Counted from the first letter of the stretch, positions 1-4,684 are shown. The stretch is DNA of 5,246 bases from JANXQE01 sp035651635 (GCA_035651635.1 DASRFK010000320.1:1-5246); one strand, 5' to 3'. Notes: a model not told the origin generated them from the letters alone. A program made the numbers and translations.

Positions 1-489
1 TCGGGCCAATGGCAGGAAGGGCTCTCTTCCAGCGGCGCGGGGGGAGTGCAGTTTGCCGAAGTTGAGGTGGATACCGAGACCGGGTTTACCAAGGTAAAGA
101 AGATCACCTGCGTGCAGGATGGCGGCTTGATCGTCAGCAAGCTCACCTGTGAAAGCCAGGTCAACGGGGGCATCCTGATGGGCATCGGTTATGCCCTGTA
201 CGAAGAGCGTATCATGGACCGCTTGTCCGGCGTGGTGCTCAATCCCAATTTCGAGACCTATAAACTGACCGGCTTGGCCGACGCTCCGGAAATCGACGTG
301 GTGCTGCTGGACATGCCCGAACGGGGCGTGATCGGTATCGGCGAGCCCGTCACCATCCCGACCGCCTCCGCGGTGGCCAATGCAGTGGCCAACGCGCTCG
401 GGGTGCGCGTGAGCAGTTTGCCCATCACGCCCGCGCGCGTACTGGGGGCGTTGGCAGGAAATAAATCCTCAACCCCGGCCTCCGCTTAG
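1..489 (+). CDS. Molybdopterin-binding large subunit of a xanthine dehydrogenase-family oxidoreductase (3' end only)
   Basis: The reading frame is open from the first base, so the gene begins upstream; 162 residues of the C-terminal end are visible. This subunit of molybdenum hydroxylases carries the molybdopterin cofactor where the substrate is hydroxylated. Visible family signatures are the strand FAEVEVDTETG, the segment QVNGGILMGIGYALYEE, VLNPNFETYKLTG, and near the end GIGEPVTIPTASAVANAVANA followed by LPITPARVL. The Glu in GIGEP (codon 343-345) aligns with the catalytic base of the family. The residues before it read ERGVIGIGE rather than the common GAKGVGE, which suggests a sub-branch rather than a classical XdhA or CoxL. 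The stop lies 8 bases before the FAD-subunit start, so the two are surely co-transcribed. The substrate cannot be told from this fragment: purine, aldehyde or aromatic CoA ester are all possible. The family call is firm. Confidence 0.93.
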   Translation, partial: SGQWQEGLSSSGAGGVQFAEVEVDTETGFTKVKKITCVQDGGLIVSKLTCESQVNGGILMGIGYALYEERIMDRLSGVVLNPNFETYKLTGLADAPEIDVVLLDMPERGVIGIGEPVTIPTASAVANAVANALGVRVSSLPITPARVLGALAGNKSSTPASA

Positions 490-497
490 TTCCTGGT

Positions 498-1460
498 ATG
501 AATTCTTTTCAATATGTCACGGCCGGTTCGCCTGGCTCCGCCCGCGAGTTGCTTGGTGAAAACGGCAGGTACCTGGCGGGTGGCATCGATTTGTTCGGTG
601 AGATGAAGGAATACATCGCCGAGCCGAAAGTTCTGGTGAACGTCAAAGCGCTGCCAGGTTTGGATAAAATCGAGCCCGGTATCAAGTCCTGGTCCATTGG
701 GACCAATGTCACGATCGCTCAGTTGGAGAATCATCCCGAACTCAAGAATACTTTTCCTGGACTGCAACAGGCGGCGGCCGAAGTCGGTTCGCAACAGATC
801 CGCAACGTGGCGACCGTGGGCGGCAACCTGGCGCAACATTCGCGCTGCTGGTACTATCGCCATCGCGACATTCTCTGCTTGAAGAAAGGCGGCGATACCT
901 GCTACGCCCGTCACGGTGAGAACAAATATCATAGCCTGTTCACCGGCAATACCTGCATCAGCCCGGTTGTCTCCAATCTTTCGGTCATCCTCGCAGCGCT
1001 GGAAGCCGAGGTCATCGTTCAGCGCGGAGACAAACCCGCCCGCTTAAGCATCCCCGAGTTCTATGCCAAAGCCTGGGACAACCCCACCGCTCATCATTCC
1101 CTCGAACCAGGCGACCTCGTTCTCAAAGTCGAAATCCCTGCCCAACAGCGGCGCAGCAGTTACCTCCAGGTGAGCGAAAAATCCATGTTCGATTGGGCGT
1201 TGGTTAGCTGCGCCGCCGCCGCGAAAGTCGAGGGTGGGAAACTCAGCCACGCGCGGGTGGTGCTTGGGGCGATCTCCAACGTGCCCCACCAGGTGCAGGC
1301 CGCCAACGAACTGCTCGAAGGCAAGACACTCGACGACGCTCTGGCCAACAAAGTCGCCGATGCTATCCTCGAAAAGGCGCATGCGCTTTCTGAAAACGGA
1401 TACAAAATCCAGATCGCGCGAGCACTCATTCGCCGCAGCCTCGCGCAACTGAAGGCTTAG
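498..1460 (+). CDS. FAD-binding subunit of a molybdenum hydroxylase with a 4Fe-4S-type cysteine insertion (HcrB/PaoB-like)
   Basis: This 320-residue protein has the usual length and order of the medium FAD subunit (CoxM/XdhB family), which passes electrons between the iron-sulfur centres and FAD. The first FAD loop is AGGIDLFGEMK (residues 27-37) and the second is IRNVATVGGNLAQ (101-113). A CO-dehydrogenase flavoprotein C-terminal domain follows (about 205-318, with FDWALVSCAAAAKVEGG and ARVVLGAISNVP). Between the second FAD loop and CISP lie four cysteines, C117, C127, C135 and C153, with RCWYYR at the first. This matches the insertion that holds a 4Fe-4S cluster in 4-hydroxybenzoyl-CoA reductase beta and PaoB/YagS; simple XdhB and CoxM proteins lack it. 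The ATG at 498 fits the family N-terminus (MNSFQYVTAGS) but has no clear Shine-Dalgarno site, so translational coupling to the large subunit 8 bases upstream is likely. The 2Fe-2S small subunit is not visible. Family call firm; cluster inferred. Confidence 0.95.
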   Translation: MNSFQYVTAGSPGSARELLGENGRYLAGGIDLFGEMKEYIAEPKVLVNVKALPGLDKIEPGIKSWSIGTNVTIAQLENHPELKNTFPGLQQAAAEVGSQQIRNVATVGGNLAQHSRCWYYRHRDILCLKKGGDTCYARHGENKYHSLFTGNTCISPVVSNLSVILAALEAEVIVQRGDKPARLSIPEFYAKAWDNPTAHHSLEPGDLVLKVEIPAQQRRSSYLQVSEKSMFDWALVSCAAAAKVEGGKLSHARVVLGAISNVPHQVQAANELLEGKTLDDALANKVADAILEKAHALSENGYKIQIARALIRRSLAQLKA

Positions 1461-1461
1461 T

Positions 1462-1668
1462 ATGAATCAACCATCCGTCTGCAAACATCTTCGCACCAAG
1501 GCCATGTTCATACCCGCTTTGGCCCACGAGCTCGCCGCTCAGCCGGAGGGTCTGCATACGCGTTCCGCCCACTATTGGTGCAACTGCACCGTCACCGAGA
1601 CCGGCCCGGATGATGCCCCGGTGGCCCCACACCGTTGCAAGCCGGACCGACGTTGCTTCGAGGAGTAG
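1462..1668 (+). CDS. Small cysteine-rich protein, unknown function, coupled to the molybdenum hydroxylase operon
   Basis: I do not recognise a named family. The 68-residue protein starts one base after the FAD-subunit stop (TAG-T-ATG), so translation is probably coupled. It has five cysteines (C7, C40, C42, C59, C65) and five histidines (H9, H22, H32, H37, H57), placed in the segments VCKHLRTKAMF, HYWCNCTVTETGPDD and HRCKPDRRCFEE. The pairs CxC and Cx5C look able to bind a metal or an iron-sulfur cluster, though no standard spacing such as CxxC is present. There is no signal peptide or membrane segment. About 70 % of codons end in G or C, like the genes before it, which supports real coding. 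Its position as last gene of the operon suggests a role with the enzyme (maturation, metal delivery or an accessory subunit), but that is inference from context. The alternative is a chance open frame. Confidence 0.68.
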   Translation: MNQPSVCKHLRTKAMFIPALAHELAAQPEGLHTRSAHYWCNCTVTETGPDDAPVAPHRCKPDRRCFEE

Positions 1669-1678
1669 GCTTGACCCT

Positions 1679-1753
1679 CCAGCTCCCAGTCCCAAGGGAC
1701 TGCCAGCTCCCAATCCAGAAGGATTGCCAGATGCCAATTCCGAGGGGATTACG
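1679..1753 (+). repeat. Three tandem 24-bp units, each forming its own hairpin
   Basis: Unit 1 is 1679-1702, unit 2 is 1703-1726, and a more diverged unit 3 starts at 1727. Units 1 and 2 begin with the same CCAGCTCCCA; unit 3 begins CCAGATGCCA. Each ends in a short inverted repeat: CAGTCCC-AA-GGGACTG (1687-1702), CAATCC-AGAA-GGATTG (1711-1726), and AATTCC-GAG-GGGATT (1736-1750, with one G-T wobble). The stems differ in sequence between units but stay paired; for instance the G1689-C1700 pair in unit 1 is A1713-T1724 in unit 2. Retained pairing despite substitution suggests that the folded form matters or that units arise by copying of a folded element. Function is unknown. Confidence 0.8.
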
Positions 1754-1761
1754 TCCTCCAG

Positions 1762-1797
1762 CCCAAGGTTGCGCGTGCTCTTTCGCGCAACCTTGGG
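1762..1797. repeat. Perfect 14-bp stem-loop (REP-like)
   Basis: CCCAAGGTTGCGCG at 1762-1775 is exactly complementary to CGCGCAACCTTGGG at 1784-1797, with the 8-base loop TGCTCTTT. Flanking bases are GTCCTCCAG on the left and TTAACG on the right. It could form in RNA from either strand. It lies about 95 bases after the operon's last stop, but no T-run follows the stem in either direction, so it is not a standard Rho-independent terminator. It resembles palindromic repeats I recall between genes of Verrucomicrobiota; whether it is dispersed in this genome cannot be seen here. Confidence 0.8.
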
Positions 1798-1817
1798 TTA
1801 ACGCACGTCGAGACCTT

Positions 1818-1834
1818 CAACTTCGAAGAAGTTG
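1818..1834. repeat. Small hairpin, 7-bp arms
   Basis: CAACTTC (1818-1824) and GAAGTTG (1828-1834) pair exactly around a GAA loop. It is the fifth hairpin in a row after the three 24-bp units and the 14-bp stem-loop, and precedes the larger 1874-1958 element by 39 bases. A 17-base palindrome of this kind can occur by chance, so on its own the evidence is modest; its place in the cluster is the reason for listing it. Confidence 0.5.
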
Positions 1835-1873
1835 CGCCTAACGCCACCTGTAAGGACCTCCATCAATGATCTT

Positions 1874-1958
1874 GGCGGCGAGACGCCGCCAAAACCCGCA
1901 GGCCAGAGGCCCGCGCTACGTAGCGCAGGCGTCCGGGTTCCGGGGGCGTCTCGCCGCC
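1874..1958. mobile_element. 85-bp MITE/REP-like element with perfect 14-bp terminal inverted repeats
   Basis: GGCGGCGAGACGCC at 1874-1887 is the exact reverse complement of GGCGTCTCGCCGCC at 1945-1958. Nested inside are AACCCG (1893-1898) pairing with CGGGTT (1934-1939), and at the centre the perfect palindrome GCGCTACGTAGCGC (1913-1926). The whole element can fold into one long interrupted cruciform. It has no coding capacity of its own, and no target-site duplication is obvious. Sequences of this kind (a GGCGGCGAGACGCC end with an internal GCAGGCC...GCGCTACG part) are, as far as I remember, recurrent between genes in Verrucomicrobiota. Calling it mobile is inference; the inverted-repeat structure is seen directly. 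Confidence 0.62.
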
Positions 1959-2032
1959 GGAATGGCGCGGCGGACCAATTCTTAAGACACCCTCTTAGCC
2001 CAGGCGTAACCAATCAAACCTTCAGACCGTTG

Positions 2033-2800
2033 TTATCTCCAGGCAGTGACGCCGGCCGCCCAGCGGACGCCTCCCAACAGGTGCTCCAGAAAGAGCGGCT
2101 CGCTATAGCTCGCCTCGGTGTGACCCAGGGCGGTGTACCACACTCGGCCCTTGCCCATCGTTCGGTACCAGGCAATCGGATGGTCCCGGCCCATGGTCCC
2201 GCCATGGTAAGTCGACTCCTCGACTGATGCCAGGATGCGCGCCTGACCTCGAGGACTGCTGATAAAATTGTACCATTCGTCGGTTCTTACCCAGGCGGAT
2301 GGAAGCGTCGCGGTGGAAGGATTTTTGTGGTCCTCGATGCGCACGGTCGCTTGAACCACCGCCGAGTGGTTGGTAAACCTGGCGCACAGCGCGTCCGAGT
2401 ACCAGAGCCAGCCTCCTTCCGTGGCGAGATCTCCGGCTACCGCGGCGTGGATACCGGCCAAACCGCCCCCGCTCTCGACGTAGGCTTTCAGAGCTGCCTT
2501 TTGATCATTGTTGAAAATTTCGCCGGAGGTGCTCAACAGGATCACCACCTTGTACTTGGACAAATTCGCCGGAGTGAACACAGCGGCTTCTTCGGTGGCA
2601 TCGACATCAAAGTGGTTGGCTTCGCCAAGCTGCCGGATGGCGGCAATGCCATTGGTGATCGAAGCGTGCCGGAACAACAGGGTCTTGGAGAAAACCAGCG
2701 CGCTGAATCGCTCGCCGGCCGACGCTCCGACAGGAACAGCGGCCCAAAGGCCAGTCAGCAGCAGCCACAAGGCGCACCAGGGGAAATTTGTGAGTGCCAT
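2033..2800 (-). CDS. Secreted ThuA-like domain protein
   Basis: The 255-residue protein is a single ThuA domain (type 1 glutamine amidotransferase-like fold) behind a signal peptide. ThuA was named from trehalose utilisation in rhizobia; secreted members are abundant in Verrucomicrobiota and Planctomycetota, where their substrates are mostly unknown. Residues 1-28 form a hydrophobic leader with a likely cleavage after GASA, although the n-region lacks a basic residue. ThuA signatures are ALVFSKTLLFRHASI (34-48), VVILLSTSGEIFNNDQ (85-100), GGGLAGIHAA (111-120), TDEWYNF (173-179), and MGRDHPIAWYRTMGKGRVWY (203-222) followed by TALGHT. The family lacks a reliable amidotransferase triad, so activity should not be assumed. 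An in-frame stop directly upstream (minus strand, TGA-CTT-ATG) makes the ATG at 2800 the earliest possible start; no clear Shine-Dalgarno site precedes it. The gene is divergent from the repeat protein at 2962 and convergent with the operon ending at 1668. Confidence 0.93.
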   Translation of the reverse strand: MALTNFPWCALWLLLTGLWAAVPVGASAGERFSALVFSKTLLFRHASITNGIAAIRQLGEANHFDVDATEEAAVFTPANLSKYKVVILLSTSGEIFNNDQKAALKAYVESGGGLAGIHAAVAGDLATEGGWLWYSDALCARFTNHSAVVQATVRIEDHKNPSTATLPSAWVRTDEWYNFISSPRGQARILASVEESTYHGGTMGRDHPIAWYRTMGKGRVWYTALGHTEASYSEPLFLEHLLGGVRWAAGVTAWR

Positions 2801-2961
2801 AAGTCAATGCGCTTTTACCGTGAGGTTATCATCGCATCTGTTGATAGCAGAGAGCATGGATCCCGGGGCGTCAACACCGTAATGGACCCCCGTTGCAAGG
2901 CGTCGGCGGTGGCAGGAGGTTTAGATGGGTCGCGAATGCTGCCCGAAAGAGAGGACTGTTT
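2801..2961. other. Divergent intergenic region between thuA-like gene and repeat-protein gene
   Basis: This 161-base region must hold the start signals of two genes read in opposite directions. I see no convincing -35/-10 pair on either strand. On the minus strand a TTGACG occurs (complement of 2868-2873) but no well-spaced -10 follows it. On the plus strand a strong AGGAGGT sits at 2914-2920, five bases before an ATG in a different frame from the gene at 2962. Confidence 0.5.
2951..2955 (+). promoter_or_regulatory. Ribosome binding site GAGGA that fixes the start at 2962
   Basis: GAGGA at 2951-2955 lies 6 bases before the ATG at 2962. Together with the signal peptide that begins exactly at this Met, it favours 2962 over the longer in-frame extension that would begin with TTG at 2893. 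Confidence 0.6.
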
Positions 2962-3609
2962 ATGAGAATCTGGAAAGCAACTTTACCCTTGGCAACATCC
3001 ATTGCCGTGACGTTGTCACTGAGCGCGTCAGCACAAACGGGCAGACGGTTTGGCAATCCTATTATCCTGACCAACAGCGCATTTGTCAGTTCCAATCCGG
3101 TCAGCGCCGTCAATCCCGCTGGACTCGCACCAAATCTCGCCGGCTCCAATGCCACGCCGGCGATTGGCCAGCCTGGAATTACTCCGGCCATGCCGAGCCC
3201 GGGCGCCGCGGCCATCACTCCCCAGGATGTAAGCCCGGCCATCCAGCCACCCCATGGATTTACAACCGGTATAGGCCAGCAGGGATTCGGTGGCGCCATT
3301 GGTCAGCAAGGCACAACCGCTTTGGGCCAACAGGGCTCCGGCACCGCCATTGGTCAGCAAGGCGTTGGCACCGCCATCATTCCTCCAGATAACAATGCCA
3401 ACAGGGCCATCGTAATCGGCCAACCCGAGCCGCTTAACCCGCCGCCGGCCGGTGGCATTCCATCGCCCACTGGTTTCACCGGCAACATGCCCCCAGCCCC
3501 TGGAACCGCGATATCGACTAATCGAGCGACCGGCGCTCTTGGGACGGCTCCGAGCCCTGCAGTGACGCCAGGGAGAACCGCGGCACCTGCAGCGCCAGGC
3601 CGACGGTAG
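2962..3609 (+). CDS. Secreted Pro/Gly/Ala-rich low-complexity protein with GQQG repeats, unknown function
   Basis: I do not recognise a family. The 215-residue protein starts with a good signal peptide: basic MRIWK, a hydrophobic core, and a likely cleavage after SASA (residue 24). The mature part has no cysteine and no predicted compact domain. It is built of Pro, Gly, Ala, Thr, Asn and Gln. Residues 104-138 hold four imperfect 8-9-residue repeats (IGQQGFGGA, IGQQGTTA, LGQQGSGTA, IGQQGVGTA), and the looser motifs AIGQPG and VIGQPEP occur on either side. The C-terminus ends basic (APGRR). There is no anchor, lipobox or LPxTG. It is probably an exported, disordered or surface-associated protein. 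The start at 2962 is preferred because of the GAGGA site 6 bases upstream and the leader. The neighbour upstream is divergent, and the gene after it is 411 bases away, so it is likely a single-gene unit. Confidence 0.72.
   Translation: MRIWKATLPLATSIAVTLSLSASAQTGRRFGNPIILTNSAFVSSNPVSAVNPAGLAPNLAGSNATPAIGQPGITPAMPSPGAAAITPQDVSPAIQPPHGFTTGIGQQGFGGAIGQQGTTALGQQGSGTAIGQQGVGTAIIPPDNNANRAIVIGQPEPLNPPPAGGIPSPTGFTGNMPPAPGTAISTNRATGALGTAPSPAVTPGRTAAPAAPGRR
3271..3375 (+). repeat. In-gene tandem repeat coding the four GQQG units
   Basis: Four units of 27, 24, 27 and 27 bases lie in frame within the low-complexity gene. Two of them share the identical stretch GCCATTGGTCAGCAAGGC, while the others carry synonymous changes (ATAGGCCAGCAGGG, TTGGGCCAACAGGG). 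One unit is shorter by a codon. Identical stretches make copy-number change by slippage or recombination plausible. Confidence 0.75.
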
Positions 3610-3623
3610 GAGGGAAATACTTT

Positions 3624-3652
3624 TTAATTCTTAATTCGTAATTTTTTAATTC
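3624..3652. repeat. AT-rich TTAATTC repeats
   Basis: TTAATTC occurs at 3624-3630, directly again at 3631-3637, and a third time at 3646-3652 after GTAATTTT. The tract is far richer in A+T than the rest of the window and begins 14 bases after the repeat-protein stop. It could act as a transcription end region or as an easily melted segment; it lacks a preceding strong hairpin, so it is not a standard terminator. Confidence 0.55.
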
Positions 3653-3723
3653 TAGTTAGTGCCAGAAGTCAGAAAACTTTCGGATCTTAACCTTTAAGAA
3701 TGCCGGCTCAGGGATGGGCGCCT

Positions 3724-3786
3724 GGTTTGTAGTCCCGCCTTCAGGCGGTTTCTGCGCCGGGCCGCCTAAAGGCGGGACTCCAAACC
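3724..3786. mobile_element. 63-bp MITE/REP-like element with 25-bp imperfect terminal inverted repeats
   Basis: The arm at 3724-3748 and the arm at 3762-3786 are inverted copies over 25 bases with two mismatches. The shared core is AGTCCCGCCTT-AGGCGG, and GGTTTG lies at the outer end. The spacer is 13 bases (TTTCTGCGCCGGG). Each arm is itself partly palindromic (CCGCCTTCAGGCGG on the left, CCGCCTAAAGGCGG on the right), so two small hairpins or one long one can form. Read on the minus strand it codes the peptide VPPLGG...PPEGGTTN, a string I recall from spurious ORFs annotated in Verrucomicrobiota, which would make it a dispersed repeat. The structure is seen directly; dispersal and mobility are inferred. 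Confidence 0.65.
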
Positions 3787-3795
3787 AAATTCTAA

Positions 3796-3834
3796 ATTCC
3801 GGCGGCGAGATGCGCCGGAATGCGTCGCGTCTCG
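3796..3834. repeat. Overlapping GC-rich hairpins (alternative pairings)
   Basis: ATTCCGGCG (3796-3804) pairs exactly with CGCCGGAAT (3813-3821). In competition with this, CGAGATGCG (3806-3814) can pair with CGCGTCTCG (3826-3834) with a single G-T wobble. The two stems share bases 3813-3814 and interleave, so they exclude each other or would form a pseudoknot-like fold. It lies just after the 63-bp element and may be part of the same repeated block. Confidence 0.5.
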
Positions 3835-3989
3835 ATTTCGCCGGGCAGGCCTGGTGAAACTGTTCTACTCGCCCTTCGGCGTTCTTCCGCCGAGTTCCCA
3901 GCAATTAGATGTTCTCAATTAACTGATTATCAGGATTGTCGACAGCTCATTATCATTGACTCGGGTTCGCGCGCCAGTTTAGATGCAGA

Positions 3990-4007
3990 GGGTCGCCGTG
4001 GCGATCC
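3990..4007 (+). repeat. Short hairpin just before the corrinoid gene start
   Basis: GGGTCGCC (3990-3997) and GGCGATCC (4000-4007) pair over 8 positions with one G-T wobble around a nominal GT loop; in practice the innermost pair would open. The stem ends 13 bases before the ATG at 4021 and covers the place where a Shine-Dalgarno site would be expected. It could affect initiation, or be a remnant of a dispersed repeat. Confidence 0.4.
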
Positions 4008-4020
4008 TGAGCGAAATACT

Positions 4021-4662
4021 ATGCCGGACCTGACCCAACTTCGCGAGGCGGTCATTAGCGGGGATGCCGCCAACGCCAGGACCATCACCGCGCAAGCGCT
4101 GGCGGAAGCCGTGGATCCAATGCAACTGGTGAATGCGTGGCTCGTTCCCGCCATGGACGAAGTGGGCCGCCGTTTTGAATGCAACGATTACTTTGTTCCC
4201 GAGTTGCTGATTTCCGCCCGGGCGATGAAAGCCGCGCTGGAGTTGATTCGCCCCCTGCTCAAAGCGCGCGGAACCAAAGCGCTGGCCAGGATTGCCATCG
4301 GCACCGTCAAGGGCGACTTGCACGATATCGGCAAAAACCTGGTGGCCTCGCTGCTCGAAGGCGGAGGATTCGAGGTAATCGATTTGGGGGTGAATGTGCC
4401 GCCCGAGAAATTCGTTGCCAGCATCAAGGAACACGAGGCTACGATTATCGCGATGTCAGCGCTCTTGACCACGACCATGCCGGCGATGCGAGCCACGATT
4501 GAGGCGCTCAAGCAAGCCGGGCTGCGCGACCGTGTCAAAGTCCTGGTCGGCGGCGCGCCGATCACCCAAAAATATGCCGATGAGATCGGAGCCGACGGCT
4601 ACAGTGAAAATGCGGTCGGCGCTGTCGCGCTGGCCAAGCAGGCCGCCGCGCCCGCCGCCTGA
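4021..4662 (+). CDS. Corrinoid (cobalamin-binding) methyl-carrier protein, MtbC/MtaC/MttC-like
   Basis: The 213-residue protein has the two domains of a stand-alone methyltransferase corrinoid protein: a helical cap domain (about 1-85, with AVISGDAANAR, WLVPAMDEVGRRFE and YFVPELLISARAMKAAL) and a Rossmann-like B12-binding domain (about 88-208). The cobalamin motif DxHxxG is DLHDIG at residues 99-104, so His101 is the expected lower cobalt ligand. SALLT (146-150) and VLVGGAPIT (174-182) complete the site. It is cytoplasmic and carries a methyl group on cobalt between a donor methyltransferase and an acceptor enzyme, equivalent to the third module of MetH. The ATG at 4021 matches the family start although no good Shine-Dalgarno site precedes it. 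The next gene, 22 bases on, is the probable methyl acceptor enzyme (homocysteine methyltransferase). The methyl donor (methylamine, betaine, methoxy compound or methyl-folate) cannot be told from the sequence. Confidence 0.94.
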   Translation: MPDLTQLREAVISGDAANARTITAQALAEAVDPMQLVNAWLVPAMDEVGRRFECNDYFVPELLISARAMKAALELIRPLLKARGTKALARIAIGTVKGDLHDIGKNLVASLLEGGGFEVIDLGVNVPPEKFVASIKEHEATIIAMSALLTTTMPAMRATIEALKQAGLRDRVKVLVGGAPITQKYADEIGADGYSENAVGAVALAKQAAAPAA

Positions 4663-4684
4663 GCGGAGCGAAACCCTGCCTTTT

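Larger units (their letters stand above)
1669..2032. other. Hairpin-rich non-coding stretch between two convergent genes
   Basis: No credible gene lies here. The short open frames crossing it read as Pro/Arg/Gly-rich strings produced by repeats and lack ribosome binding sites. The stretch separates the plus-strand operon ending at 1668 from the minus-strand ThuA gene ending at 2033, so it is the shared 3' region of two convergent units. In order it holds three tandem 24-bp self-complementary units, a perfect 14-bp stem-loop, a 7-bp hairpin and an 85-bp inverted-repeat element, each listed separately. None is followed by a T-run on either strand, so no classical intrinsic terminator is supported, although the strong stems could still block transcription or protect mRNA 3' ends. 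Confidence 0.75.
3610..4020. other. Non-coding stretch upstream of the corrinoid protein gene
   Basis: No gene is supported in these 411 bases. The first 50 bases are AT-rich with repeated TTAATTC. A 63-bp inverted-repeat element lies at 3724-3786 and a GC-rich hairpin region at about 3796-3834, and a short hairpin sits just before the corrinoid gene at 3990-4007. The frame of the corrinoid gene is open back to 3820, but that extension has no Met or family similarity. I looked for a cobalamin riboswitch because of the B12-dependent genes downstream and did not find its conserved box. Confidence 0.7.

Noticed and set aside
486..932. Minus-strand open frame of 148 codons
   Set aside because: It lies fully antisense to the well-supported FAD subunit, has no family similarity that I can see, and open antisense frames are common in GC-rich genes.
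1044..1448. Minus-strand open frame of 134 codons
   Set aside because: It is antisense to the C-terminal domain of the FAD subunit and has no recognisable motif.
1679..1834. CRISPR array
   Set aside because: The units are contiguous with no unique spacers, and the unit sequence varies within its own stem, unlike CRISPR repeats.
1983..1998. TAAGA/TCTTA pairing as a terminator for the minus-strand ThuA gene
   Set aside because: Only five A/T-rich pairs and no T-run; too weak to call.
1832..2227. Plus-strand open frame of 131 codons across the 85-bp element
   Set aside because: Its sequence is repeat-derived (Pro/Arg/Gly-rich), it overlaps the end of the ThuA gene in antisense, and it has no ribosome binding site.
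2327..2965. Plus-strand open frame of 212 codons
   Set aside because: Although long, it is antisense to the ThuA-like gene, whose signal peptide and domain motifs are clear; the antisense translation shows no domain or leader.
2871..3299. Minus-strand open frame of 142 codons
   Set aside because: It is antisense to the low-complexity repeat gene. Its Gly/Pro/Ala/Leu-rich string is the mirror of the same biased sequence, and it lacks the signal peptide and ribosome site seen on the plus strand.
3656..3904. Minus-strand open frame of 82 codons
   Set aside because: It is produced by reading through the 63-bp inverted-repeat element and flanking hairpins; there is no start signal or conserved domain.
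3956..3984. Possible promoter TTGACT, 17-base spacer, TTAGAT before the corrinoid gene
   Set aside because: The -35 box is good (5 of 6) and the spacing right, but the -10 box matches only 3 of 6 and the promoter consensus of this organism is unknown, so it is not strong enough to list.
3610..4020. Cobalamin riboswitch upstream of the B12-dependent genes
   Set aside because: I searched by eye for the conserved B12 box (GCCACTG) and its flanking helices and did not see them.
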